DNA of 64,000 bases from Chaetoderma sp. LZ-2023a (Eukaryota; Mollusca; Caudofoveata; Chaetodermatida; Chaetodermatidae), in assembly GCA_034401795.1 (NCBI GenBank), contig CM067370.1, forward strand, positions 101,192,164 to 101,256,163, in the 5' to 3' direction. Below are positions 34,351 to 45,200 of the stretch, one piece after another. Below the pieces are notes generated by a model that had not been told where the DNA came from, searched no databases, and was given only the letters and a program-made list of their open reading frames with translations. Every line of letters starts with the position of its first letter. The stretch's first letter is position 1. The translations under genes and the position numbers were made by a program.

Positions 34351-34756
34351 TGCAATTAATGTTTATATGTTAGGGGGCCACCACTTCATAGATTTGCCTT
34401 TGGTGGACTGCTTGTTGTAATCTCTAATACTGACGACTAAATACGAAAATAAATAATCTTGAATCTTGAATCTTGAAACAGTGGGCAAAAGCGAAGGACT
34501 GCTTGCAGCTGTAGGATGTTTCCTCAACTACAGCCGCAAAATACAGTAATCATCATCATACGGTGCACCTAGGCGGGATCTAAGTATAAACAACCAAAAA
34601 GTGTAAAATTTAAATATATTTTTTTCACATTTTTTGTAATAAATTAATTAAATCAGTACTCATTAGGTAATTATTGAATGCAACAGGTCGCATAAAAAAT
34701 TTAAGATAAATGACGACGAATACTGCCCGCGTGTTAATTAAATATCCAATGTATTG
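34351..34756. other. Unassigned stretch
   Basis: AT-rich, with a doubled TTGAATCTTGAATC near 34460. Nothing else recognised. Confidence 0.4.
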
Positions 34757-35464
34757 TGTTTCCGGGATTATGACTGAGAAAATCGGTGTATACCGATTTC
34801 GGCCCCGATACATTTCCGGCCCCTTAGTAATCGATGTCGGCCTCGGTCATGTATATCTCGACCCCTGTACTGTTACCACTAAGTTTGAGTTGAGTTGATT
34901 TCATCGATTTTCTGTAAAGATCGTCCATTTACTGAATGTTAGAGAATGCTACTACTAATTTGATGGTTTATTTAGAAACAAGTTTTAAATTTTAAACTTG
35001 CAACAAAATTTTAATCTATCACGTCTGCGTCGAAAGCTTATTACAGACTGATATGCTACCTGAATCTGATGTACGATATTCTTGCGCACGTGCATTCTGA
35101 TTTGCTGAAATTGTTTCTGATAGCTGATTGGGTCGAGCAATAGTCATTGTTCTTTTCTCCGTGCTCATGTGTGTATTCATGCCATTGTAATGGCTTCCTG
35201 AAATTAAAGCTACACGTTAGTTAAACCCGACGGGTGATGACAATGTGCACAATTTGCAACCCCTGGTGCTGTTTTAACGCCAAAAATTTGCTAAATCTCT
35301 CCTGTTCTTTCTCACGCAAATAAATCCATCTGCGTAAGACGACCATCTATATAATATAACAGGACCACTATCTTTGAGATAAATATGACAGATGCTCATA
35401 CCACAGTATGCATGATGATGAAAAGGTGCTAAACAATATTGTTGAAATATGTTGTTGCGTTAGA

Positions 35465-35790
35465 CACCAACGGCTTTTCAGCAACAGCGAGTAGTACTTT
35501 TGAAAATCTACCACTGGAATGACTGGCTCGGCTCGCTCGAATTTATTCAAGAAAATTTAAACTGTCATAGAAAATGTAGGCTACATTTGCAGACCAAGAG
35601 CCAGTCATTTCAGTGTTAAATGTTAAACATATTGTCTTCTTTTCGTCTGCAAATGGACATTTCTCAAGACGACTGCGGAAGTCGTTTTGGCTGATATGAG
35701 GGTTAAAGTATTAAAGCACACGTTATCGAGCCAGTCATTCCAGTGGTAAATGTTAAACAAATTGTCTTCTTTTCGCCTGGGTTAAAGGGT
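35465..35790. repeat. Palindromic MITE family 1, copy a
   Basis: CCACTGGAATGACTGGCTCG at 35511-35530 faces GAGCCAGTCATTTCAGTG at 35599. A second right arm is at 35729, with TTGTCTTCTTTTCG after each. Other copies are in the RhoGEF introns. Confidence 0.65.
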
Positions 35791-36107
35791 TAAGGCACAC
35801 ATGATCTTAGAGAACCACTCACATATCCATCCATCCATCAACAACCGCCGAGTATAGTTTGGTCGTATTTAACTTTGACCTCTCTAGCATATGCAACTTT
35901 TAATAAATAAAACAATGACATGCCAAGTCAGGTATAACTTAATATTAAGTTGGCATGATTAAATTATAAATTGTATATAACTATAATTACACTGAATGTT
36001 AATCTTTAACACTGTCAAATTCATGCGCGGTTTATGTTTCACAGGTAGGGAAATAGTTGCAATTGTTGTTCGGGAGGTTAAGAAGGAAGGGAGATCGTGG
36101 AGCAAGT

Positions 36108-36147
36108 AATAATAATAATAATAATATGTTAATAATATAACATAGTA

Positions 36148-36184
<37 letters not shown>

Positions 36185-36195
36185 TAACATAGTAA

Positions 36196-36227
<32 letters not shown>

Positions 36228-36228
36228 C
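36108..36228. repeat. AAT/ATT palindromic microsatellite
   Basis: (AAT)n runs forward to 36184 and continues as (ATT)n from 36197. ATATAACATAGTAAAT occurs at both 36135 and 36182, so the tract can fold on itself. Confidence 0.85.
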
Positions 36229-36399
36229 TATAGGTGTTGCTGGATCACATCGATATAGTCAACACAATTTCTGATATACATTTGTATATCGGGGCCGGCG
36301 TCTACATAATCGGGGCCGGAAATGAATCGGGGCCGACATCTACATAATCGGGGCCGGGAATGTGTCGGGGCCGAAATCGATGGTGACCAGAAAATCGGG

Positions 36400-37145
36400 T
36401 GTGGAGACCTTAATGCTTCCATACACAGGGAGTCGCCAAGGCAGTTCGACCCAATCCTTCGAGCTTTCGTACAGAAAAACAGTTTCTGTCTGGCAGAAAA
36501 CTATCCAATACAGCCAACATTTCACATAGCTAAAAAGAATAGTGGTCAGCAAGCACATATTTGGATAGGCATTCCGCAAACAATCGTCGTCCTATTAGTC
36601 TGACATCAGTTCACGACAGTTGTGTGTAAAATACTGGAATCTCTAATAAAAAACCATTTAGTAACCCATTTGGAAACTAACAATCTGATAACTAAAGACC
36701 AGCATGGATTTATTAGGGGATGCTCATGTGTCGCACAACTCATTTCCATTCTAGATATTTGGACAGATGTCTTACTCTTAGATCATAACGGGCAGATTGA
36801 TGCTCTCTATTTAGATTTAGCTAAGGCATTCGACACTGTACCACACGAGCGACTTCTACTCAAACTTGAGAAATATGGTATTCAGGGAATGGTCTTAAAT
36901 TGGATAAGAGGGTTCTTAGACTTTGTAATAGAAAACAACTAGTGGTAGTAAATGGTACACACTCTAAAGTAGCGCAAGTTCTCAGTGGGGTCCCTCAGGG
37001 TAGTGTTCTGGGCCCACTTTTCATTTGTTATGTAAATGACCTGCATGAAAATATAAACTCACCCATTCACATGTTTGCAGATGATACAAAAATTCATAGA
37101 GAAATACGCTCCATAACAGATGCATCAGAACTTCAAGAGGTTCTG
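36400..37145 (+). pseudogene. LINE relic, endonuclease-RT with internal deletion
   Basis: About 36400-36530 gives an endonuclease piece (CGDLNASI, RQFDPILRAFV). It jumps near 36580 to RT fingers (NRRPISLTS), then 36622-36942 gives GFIRGCSCVAQL and ALYLDLAKAFDTVPHERL (motif A). A frameshift near 36920 leads to LSGVPQGSVLGP and FADDTKIH (motifs B and C). It ends abruptly near 37140, where another element's ORF begins. The GDLNA endonuclease spelling differs from the VGDFNY of the other LINEs, so it is a different clade. Confidence 0.78.
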
Positions 37146-37147
37146 AG

Positions 37148-38518
37148 AGTGGGCAGGGTAGCAAAACAACCAGTCCCAAAACCTTATTCACACCGCAACG
37201 CATTGACGAATACAATGCAGCAGCTGTAGAGAGCATCACTGTGAATAGCACAACAAATCAGCCATCTAGTTTTGAAATTCTCACACAATTATATCGAATT
37301 AATGAGTTGCTACTGGAGAAAGAGGCAAAAATAAAGAGCCTGGAAATTGAAAATCAGCTAATGAAAAAACTAAGTCAGAACCGTGATAACACAGTCTCTG
37401 TAAGCATCCAAACAATTCAAACTAACATGACATCTAACTCAGCGCAAACATTAACTCTAATGACTGTTGATATGGCGACAGAAACATGTGAAACTGTACC
37501 CACACAAATCTCAAATGTGAATGCTGCTGCTAAAACCACTGAAACATGTAAAACTGTGCCTACAGAAGCTATTAAGTTGAAGACAGTGGATAAGATTAGT
37601 AAAATATGTGAATCTGTACCAAAACCAAATAGTATCTCAGCAATCCAATCAGTTTCTGAGACTGATACAATCAAGAGATTAGAACGGACAGTGTCAGCTC
37701 AAAGACAACCACAGACACCGCAGGTCTACATAAAAGCAAAGTCTAATTTAATAACTCTTACAGAATCAGATGACCAAATTAAACAAGTGACACACAAACA
37801 CATTAATGAAGAGGAACAAGCACAATGCAAACCAGCATCCACGCTCATCATAGGATCATCATTGATTCGTGACATTAAGCCACAAGGGCTCATCAACTGT
37901 GATGTACACTGTATTCCAGGTGGCAAAATCTCAACAGTTCACTGGAAATTATATGAGTTATCTCCCTTGCAGCAGTATCAGACGATTGTGATCCAGATAG
38001 GCACAAACGATTATAATCTTGGAGTAGACGAAGCAAGGCAACAGTATGAGGGCCTGCTTACATTCCTACAGTACAGCACAAAATGTGACATACTTGTATG
38101 TGGTCTACCGCCAAGGATGGATAATGTAGGTAAAAACAAATTCAATGAAGGTCTGAACTATGAACTTTGGATATTGTGTGAACATTTTGGACTTGTGTAT
38201 GTAGATCACGAAGCATCATTTCGTACAAATTATGGTCATGGACAAATAGATAGGAATCTCTTTGTAGGTGATGGTCTGCACCTCAGCCGTAAAGGAACAA
38301 GTGTAATGCTAAAGAATATGAACACAATGCTTACAATAATACCGAACAGAGATGACAAAAACACTGCCAGTGCAAGACAGTCACCAAAATGTGCTTTCTG
38401 TGGTGATCCAACATCGCGTTGTCGTCATGGGAAGAAAATCATATGCTGGAACTGCCAAGGTAAAGCACACAAAGCCAGCTCATGCCCACAACCTCTGATG
38501 ACAGGTGAGAATTACTAG
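37148..38518 (+). CDS. LINE ORF1: coiled coil, SGNH hydrolase, zinc knuckle
   Basis: The frame is open from 37100 to 38518, with its first in-frame ATG only at 37361, so the true start is lost or lies in the junction with the preceding relic. N-terminal heptads (RINELLLEKEAKIKSLEIE, about 37290-37350) form a likely coiled coil. A Thr-rich linker contains three copies of a KTCETVPT-like repeat. The SGNH/GDSL hydrolase domain shows LIIGSSLIRDI (block I Ser), IQIGTNDY (block III) and VGDGLHLSRKG (block V Asp-His). A C-terminal knuckle, CWNCQGKAHKASSC, is C-x2-C-x4-H-x4-C. This layout is that of esterase-type ORF1 proteins of CR1/L2 LINEs, which bind element RNA. Its own ORF2 is not seen next to it. 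Confidence 0.8.
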   Translation, partial: SGQGSKTTSPKTLFTPQRIDEYNAAAVESITVNSTTNQPSSFEILTQLYRINELLLEKEAKIKSLEIENQLMKKLSQNRDNTVSVSIQTIQTNMTSNSAQTLTLMTVDMATETCETVPTQISNVNAAAKTTETCKTVPTEAIKLKTVDKISKICESVPKPNSISAIQSVSETDTIKRLERTVSAQRQPQTPQVYIKAKSNLITLTESDDQIKQVTHKHINEEEQAQCKPASTLIIGSSLIRDIKPQGLINCDVHCIPGGKISTVHWKLYELSPLQQYQTIVIQIGTNDYNLGVDEARQQYEGLLTFLQYSTKCDILVCGLPPRMDNVGKNKFNEGLNYELWILCEHFGLVYVDHEASFRTNYGHGQIDRNLFVGDGLHLSRKGTSVMLKNMNTMLTIIPNRDDKNTASARQSPKCAFCGDPTSRCRHGKKIICWNCQGKAHKASSCPQPLMTGENY

Positions 38519-38542
38519 GAATGTGGCCAAGAAGAGGGTGCC

Positions 38543-39178
38543 ATGAACCCAGATGAGTGGGAATTACATAAACTAACTGACTATACACCAATCAATCAAC
38601 TCCTGAATGACTCATACCTCAATAACAGATACAATGTATTATATAAATTGTGCTATGATTGCAATACGTTTCCATGTAAGTGTCCCTCAAATGCTTCAAC
38701 TGAGGGAGCCGTGAATATCAACACTAAAAATTCAGCGGAATATGAAATCTGTGACACCTGTTTCAAACCTGATAGCATATGTGATATTGATTCTTCTCTA
38801 GCATGTCTAAATAGAATGAGTGATAGAAGGGAGACAACTCTTCCTTATTCTGAAAATTGTACAAATCCACCATTGTTTGAAATATATAAAAATCCCCGGG
38901 GCCAAATAGAGAATTCTGACCATTATAAAGCTATTAGGATTAATGAAGATGCTTATGATGATGATGATTATAATTATGATGATGATGATAAAAATGACGA
39001 TGATGATGATGATAAAAAAGATGGCAATGATAATGATGATAAAAATGGTGATGATGATAAAAAATATAATGATGTTGATGATGATAAAAATGGTGAAGGT
39101 GACACCCCGGCTCATTCTTTCAATCAGCATACACCAAACCAACCCTCCCCGAATGACGTCACCACGGTCACCATATGA
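38543..39178 (+). CDS. Acidic Cys-containing ORF of unknown function
   Basis: 211 codons from an ATG 24 bp after the ORF1 stop. The N-terminal half has spaced cysteines (CYDCNTFPCKC, CDTCFKPDSIC) that could bind zinc. The C-terminal half is an Asp/Lys tract (DDDDKNDDDDDDKK) built from GAT repeats, which is a simple-sequence expansion. The short gap suggests it is the next cistron of the same element. I do not recognise it. It could also be a fragment of an unrelated gag. Confidence 0.4.
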   Translation: MNPDEWELHKLTDYTPINQLLNDSYLNNRYNVLYKLCYDCNTFPCKCPSNASTEGAVNINTKNSAEYEICDTCFKPDSICDIDSSLACLNRMSDRRETTLPYSENCTNPPLFEIYKNPRGQIENSDHYKAIRINEDAYDDDDYNYDDDDKNDDDDDDKKDGNDNDDKNGDDDKKYNDVDDDKNGEGDTPAHSFNQHTPNQPSPNDVTTVTI

Positions 39179-39272
39179 TGTCGCAAAAATGACATCATAA
39201 TCATCGTCATTGCCAACACTGGCCACTGTCATCCATTCTTTCAATTATAGAGTATAATGTCCGTCGTCTGGA

Positions 39273-39528
39273 TTTTATTGCGAAAAGTGTGACTGTGTCT
39301 TTGCACACAAGCAAAGTCTCACACGCCACGAGAAAAGCAAACCCAGAGTTTCCAGCCTGGCCATGTGAGTGGTGCCTAGTGCCCATCAAGAGGGCAGAAT
39401 ACATGAAACGTCACCTGAATAGACATGGGTTGACACCATTAGCGGTCACCAAACTAATGAGAAATGCCAAAATCAGAGGGAGTTCTGATCGTGGACCCAG
39501 GGCAGCCTCTGGTCAAACCACGGAAATG
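39273..39528 (+). pseudogene. Frameshifted C2H2 zinc-finger pair
   Basis: Frame 39273 gives FYCEKCDCVFAHKQSLTRHE, a C-x2-C-x12-H finger with a weak last ligand. After a one-base shift the frame of 39289 gives CEWCLVPIKRAEYMKRHLNR H, a full C-x2-C-x12-H-x3-H finger. Two fingers in adjacent frames point to one broken gene. The parent is not known. Confidence 0.5.
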
Positions 39529-39582
39529 TGATAAGTATGACTACAAAAAACCGCAGAAAACTGGTGCAAAACCAAACAATAC

Positions 39583-40182
39583 ATGGATACTATCGACCAA
39601 AGTGACTGCTCTTTTTCCCCAAAACTGACTGACTATACCATACCCAAACTCAAGAACTGGCAAAATGCTAATGACTTGTGTAGTAAAGAGGACTGCCGGG
39701 CAATGGATAAAGTCCTGGCAGAAGTCTGCAAAGCCATCCTCTCCATCCAGCTACAGGGAGAGGCGTGTTTCAGTAAATGGTGACTAGATGTACAACAGAA
39801 AGATGATGAGAACATTCTGCCACAAAAAGCCATGGCTGCCACCACAATACCTTCAGAATCCCCACTTAACCAGAAGATAAGATTTGTCTTTTGAGAACTT
39901 TTTGATTCAGATTCACTGATTGAAATTCCAGCACAGCCAGACAATCCTTTCAAACCAGTTACACCAACAGTGAATCACTGAGCAGGATTGGATGACCAAC
40001 CATCCAATAGTGAAATAAGCAACCCTATGGCCAGCATCAGCATGGCATATTTTGAACTTTTACAATCCACTTCTCTGATGGGCTGTAACAACCACCCCCC
40101 TCTCTCCAGCACAACGATCACCACTCGCACCAGACGCAGTCACGAGGGAACACAGACATTCTGGCAGCATGCACACTTATAA
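39583..40182 (+). pseudogene. Degenerate ORF following the zinc fingers
   Basis: One frame stays protein-like for 200 codons through three stops (about 39781, 39892, 39979): LTDYTIPKLKNWQNANDLC, AEVCKAILSIQLQGEACF, SDSLIEIPAQPDNPFKP, then a Thr-rich end. No known domain recognised. It may be the continuation of the zinc-finger gene. Confidence 0.3.
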
Positions 40183-40863
40183 ACAATTTGCATACAGAAC
40201 ACAATTTCAGTATGAATTGCCACCACTGCACGATTATGGTAGAGGCGGAGAACGAACGAGCACCGGACCCCAAATGGGACAGAATACTGGCAATGATGAG
40301 AAACCTGTGCTTTCATGTAGCCTGGAGCAACAATGTCTCCTAAAAAGACAATCTACTCACCAGCAATACGTCACAGAGACACAAATTTCTCAAACTGTGA
40401 AGATTCTCTCAGTGTGCAAACTTTCTTGCACATCTCAATTTCAGCTCTTCGCCATCCCATTCACCATCACACCAACTCAGAAATAAGAACAAAACTCCGA
40501 TACTCACCATTTGTGTTCCGTGTTTTAATTTTAATTTCATTTCAACTTTATTCTCCATCTTTTTCTCAATAATATATTATTTTAATTATTTTAATTTATT
40601 CAATTACCCCGTCCTTCTAAATTTTATGCTCCATGTAGAGCATATCTATACAGTCCCATGGCATTTATTTCACTTGACATCTATACAACTCGAGATGCTT
40701 GGTAGTTAACATTAAGAATGACAAATAAAAGGTACACAAACATATGCCTTAAAATTACACACCACCACAGGCCTCTGGTGAGTTCCGCGCAAGGAATGAA
40801 ACGCCATAAGTTTGAATCAATCCCTTGGTAATGACTACCCCCCCCCACCACCAATCTCTGACC
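40183..40863. other. Unassigned stretch
   Basis: Open frames 40169-40572 without motifs, then AT-rich DNA. Confidence 0.4.
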
Positions 40864-41064
40864 AACCGGTAAAAATTAATCCCCCAGCTGCCAATCTGTC
40901 ACCAAGCCACCATGATACTTGAACCGGTCAAACACACAACCGGTAAAAACCAACATAACCGGTAAAAAAAGATACCCCAACAACCGGCAATCCCCACCCC
41001 ACATGCCCATATTTGGCCACAATCAAAGTCAATCCCCAGGCTAAACCCAGGAGGGTATAAAAGG
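40864..41064 (+). promoter_or_regulatory. TATA promoter with five AACCGG sites
   Basis: AACCGGT at 40864, 40922, 40938 and 40957 and AACCGGC at 40982 lie 70-190 bp upstream of TATAAAAGG (41056-41064). AACCGG is half of the Grainyhead-type consensus. Sequence after the TATA box (GGGGCTGAAAAATC) resembles the LTR promoter at 13687 (GGGGTGAAAAATC), so this may be a related LTR's U3. It is cut off by the LINE relic from 41180. Confidence 0.5.
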
Positions 41065-41179
41065 GGCTGAAAAATCAGCTTCAAACCATTCAGACTTCTG
41101 GATTCACAACCGATAGCAAGCATCCAGCTTTTTACTTCAACCATTTTTGGTTTGCTATCAAATTCTGATTATGTTGTTA

Positions 41180-41740
41180 TCAAAGATAATTTGGATGCAT
41201 AAAAGCATCTGCCCAGTCGTTCAGGTTGTTTATGTCTGTCTGTAATATCACTTGATCTTTTGTGGAGGCTATCTTTGAGAAAAGTTTAGTATTATTAGCA
41301 AACATCTTTATCATACTGCTTACTACTTCAGGCATGTCATTGATGCAACAAATAAACAATGCTGCAGGGCCGAGAACACTACCTTTGGGAATCCCACTGA
41401 GGACTGGAACCCAGTTCGAAAAGTAGCTATTGACAACCACCCTCAGTTTCCTGTTGCTTAGAAAGTCATGATTCCATTCCAGCACGTCTCCATCTACATG
41501 TACACCATGGCTTCTCAGTTTTCTCGGTAGTTTCTGGTGGGGCACTGTATTAAATGCTTTTGCAAAATCTAGAAAAATAACATCAACTTGTTCTCCCATG
41601 TCAATTGCTTTGGTAAAGCAGTCAACTGTGTCAAGCAACTGCATTATACAGGATGTACCACTTAAGAAACCAGGCTGGCATGCATGCTCCTTATTGGTTG
41701 TGGAGGTGATTGTGGGGGTTGTCGTCATGGTGGTGGTGAT
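41180..41740 (-). pseudogene. LINE reverse-transcriptase fragment
   Basis: The minus-strand frame gives PGFLSGTSCIMQL, DVIFLDFAKAFNTVPHQKL (motif A), LSGIPKGSVLGP (B), and FANNTKLF where motif C should read F.DD, so both catalytic aspartates are Asn. The frame then ends. The upstream Thr/Pro-rich extension comes from a (CCA/CAC)-type repeat at 41700-41790 and is not part of the enzyme. Confidence 0.8.
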
Positions 41741-42124
41741 GTTCGTGGTTGTGGTTAGGGTGGGTGGTGGTGGTGGGTCTAAAGATGGTGGTACTACTGG
41801 TGATGGTTGTTTCACAGAATATACGACTAATCATTTGACGTGCAAGTAACACAATTGTTATTATAATGATTTTGGTCATGCATGCACTGTGTGTTTCGTG
41901 AAATACACTCCACCCATCGAGTAAGCCTGGCTTTTATAGCGGATGTAAATGTGTGTTCAGAAACTCAGCTCTGAGTTTGAACTGAATATTCTTTTTAGAA
42001 AGAAAATCCATTCCTTTTACGATGCGTAGTTAGCTTTAAGTGGCCAGTGGTCACTTCTGTTTGACTAGCTCAAAACTAGAGTATTCTTCGATATTACAAC
42101 TGTGCTTTGTTATTATTCTTTCAG

Positions 42125-42206
42125 GAAGCCCTCTGTACTTACATGCAGGGCAGTAACTCACGCAAAGCAGATGAAGAAATGTTGTCACTTAGAAGTCGTC
42201 TAAAAG
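42125..42206 (+). CDS. RhoGEF exon a
   Basis: TTCTTTCAG acceptor, AAAAG|GTAGGA donor. Encodes EALCTYMQGSNSRKADEE and on, ending in phase 1. Weakest of the six, since the domain does not cover it, but phases fit. Confidence 0.65.
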
Positions 42207-45200
42207 GTAGGAAGACAAAATGTTCTGGAATTGAACGCATTAGCCATCATATCTGTTCAAGAAAATATACATTTTCGCATAAAAAATGACTATTTGCAGA
42301 CGAAGAGATGGGTTAAAAAAATGTATCACTTGAATGACTGGCTCGATTATCGAGTCAGTTATTCCAGTATTGAATTTTCAAAAATAGTCTTCTTGATCTG
42401 CAAATTGACATATCTGAAGACCAATGCTGACGGCATTTTTGTCCGATTTGAGCGTTAAAGGTTTAACCTGATGATCAGTCAAATATCATTTGTTCTGTTA
42501 CTTTCATATAATAACTGATAGTCATTTTGATGGTAACAGTGCTTCCAAAATAAGCATTAACTTTTTGACATCAGTGTGATGGCGTGTTGATGTCTTCAAA
42601 TATTGATTTGTATGCTCATATTTATCTCCACTAACAAGTATAAAGTTCTGCATAAAGTATTTAAATGCTATACAAGACTTCTGTAGCATGTCGTTGTGGC
42701 TGGTGATGGTACGACCTTAACCCTTTAATGGTAAAATTTGGTCCAGAAAATCTATATGTTTCCCTTTCGAATGTCCATTTGTAGGCCAAGAGAAGACTAT
42801 TTTTCCAAATTTGCCACTGGAATGACAGGCTCGGTAACCGTAAACTTATAAAAATAGTCTTCTCTTGCCCTGCAAATATCCGTTCCGCAAGAGTACTTCA
42901 GCGGCCGGTTTTGGCTGGGTTAAAGGGTTAAAGCATAACCATTTAACCCATGAAATTCCAGTGTTTCAATTATAAAACAACTATACAAGCACTGTAAAAA
43001 TTTGAAACTAATTTGATTGGAACATATTGCTACCATAGGCAGCAACAACTCGCAGCTTCAAAATATTCAACATAATATTCCTTACATCAAAAATAATTTG
43101 TCATCTCTGATCTGTAAGGGTTAAATGGATAAGCTGACAATGTCTTGAAAGTAGTGTCATGAATGTAACACATGTGAGTGGTGTCACTGTAATCTATATG
43201 TGCATTATATGTAGTGGAAAAATCTGCTCAAGGACATCAAAGTATTCTTTAATGAATGTCCATTTACAGGTTCAGAGAAGACTACATGTATTATTGAAAA
43301 TATACCACTGGAATGACTATTTCGGATATCGAGCCAAGCATTCCGGTGGGAAATCATAAAAAGTAGTCTTGGTTTACAATTACAAATAAACATTTCTCAA
43401 GATCACTGCAGCGGCCTTTTTTGGCCAGCTTGGTCATTAATGCGTTGACTATAGCATATAGACTATATAATGTTTCGTACCTAGAGAATGAACTGGCTTT
43501 TAAAATATTCATCAACCACACCTTTGTCTATGAATTCGGTGCATACATTTACTTGTGACCATTCACTAGGTACATGTAAATCTGGATGGCCATCCGAGAG
43601 GTCAGTGTTATATTGATGCATTGCTTCCCCCATCCAGCAAAAGTGCTTCCTGTTCTTAACCTATGCTCACCCCACTGACAACCTTCATTAATCTTTTTAT
43701 TTTCTAGTTTTGAATGAGATTGGCCAACAGGAGAGGGAAGAAGAGGAAGACCGCTTTACTGGAAGCCCTGAAGAAAAAAAAATTCATTCAGATGCTCGTC
43801 GGGAGAGGCGTCGCCGGCGTATCATAACAGAGCTGTTTGAAACTGAAAAGACGTACATATATCAACTTGAACTTATTCATAAGGTATTATAATTGTTGCT
43901 ATATGGATTAACCATTTCACTGATGAAGTCCCCATATCTCATTTTCAAGACAACCATACAGGAAAATTGTTGAATATTTTGAAATTAATTTGACCGAAAG
44001 CTGTTGTTACCTCCAGCAGCAATGGCTTCTAGTCAAATTAATTTCAAAATATTCAACAGAATAAGTTTTATATTCTGAAGAATAGACCTTTTCTGGGATT
44101 TGTCAGTGACTGATACATTTCCCATATCTCATTTTCATGGCAACCATAAAGGAAAACTGTTGAATATTTTGAAATTAATTTGACTGGAAGCCATTGCTGC
44201 CTTAATCAGCAACGGCTTCCAGTCAAAGTAGTTTCAAAATATTCAACAGAATAAGTTATGTATTGTGAAGAGTATACTTTTCTGCGATTTGATGGTGAAA
44301 GGGTTAATCTGTAAATTTAAACTGGCTTTTAACGGCTACATATACATTATGGCATATAGCTTCCATATCATTCAGGCTCTGGCACAGTCCTATTTTATCT
44401 TATAATGAAAGTCCCACTGAGCTTGTGCCACTTGGACTATCCGTTGTCTGTCAGTCTGTCTGTCTACTAACATTTTATATTGAATGTCTTCTCATGGAAA
44501 ACTTGGAGAATTTCAATCAGTGTGTGTATGTGTGCACACAGATTATTGATGTTTTATTCGAAAACCGAGTTTCCTGCTCGGAGTACATTGATGAAGCTTC
44601 AAGAGTAGGTTGGCCATGTGGCTGGGAGAAGACTGTCAAATTTTGATGCGAGCAAAATAACCGTTCCCGGATCGTTCCTGAATTTGACCCGACTAAATAA
44701 ATAACCAGGAACCAATTTTTGTTCACACTAATACTTATTGTACTGCTAAATGATAAATTATTTGATGTTTTTTTCAGCACTTTGACTTTCAGTTGCGCTT
44801 TGCTTGCATCATTCCTGCAGACATCCATGCTAAAATCTTTGGCATCATTGAACAGATTCTTGAGGTGAATCGTCGTCTCTTTGATGAGTTAGAGCAGTCA
44901 ACCGTAGGACAGGCGTTCTTACATCTTGGCCCATTTCTGAAACTCTATTCACTTTACGCAAACAATCATGAACAGGCCTCTGAAACATTACAGGTAATTT
45001 ACATTAGAGCTAAAAAATACCTTAATATGTTTCCAAACAGTGCAATTTTGAACATATCTTAAGAAATGTTCTGTTGTATACTTTGGACTTAATTTGATTG
45101 GAGGCCAAGGCAGCGATGGCTTTCGATCAAATTAAGTCCAAAGTATTCAACAGTATGTTTTATTTTGTTTTGGAAACATTTTAAGTTGTTTCCTGGCTGT

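Larger units (their letters stand above)
34757..36390. repeat. Element with CGGGGCCG inverted arms
   Basis: Left arm 34790-34872 (TTTCGGCCCCGATACATTTC and on) is the imperfect inverse of right arm 36280-36375, where GGGGCCG units repeat about every 30 bp. The 1.4 kb between holds palindromic MITE pieces and an AAT/ATT palindrome and no ORF. A related GGCCGGAAATGTATC piece lies near 54603. It is most likely a non-autonomous DNA element, but no target duplication could be fixed. Confidence 0.45.

Noticed and set aside
31009..38518. The ORF2 at 31 kb and the SGNH ORF1 at 37 kb as one LINE
   Set aside because: The order is reversed (ORF2 first) and the first element's 3' UTR and GAT tail end before the second.
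38807..39244. Minus-strand Ile-rich membrane-like ORF
   Set aside because: It is the antisense of the GAT-repeat Asp tract.
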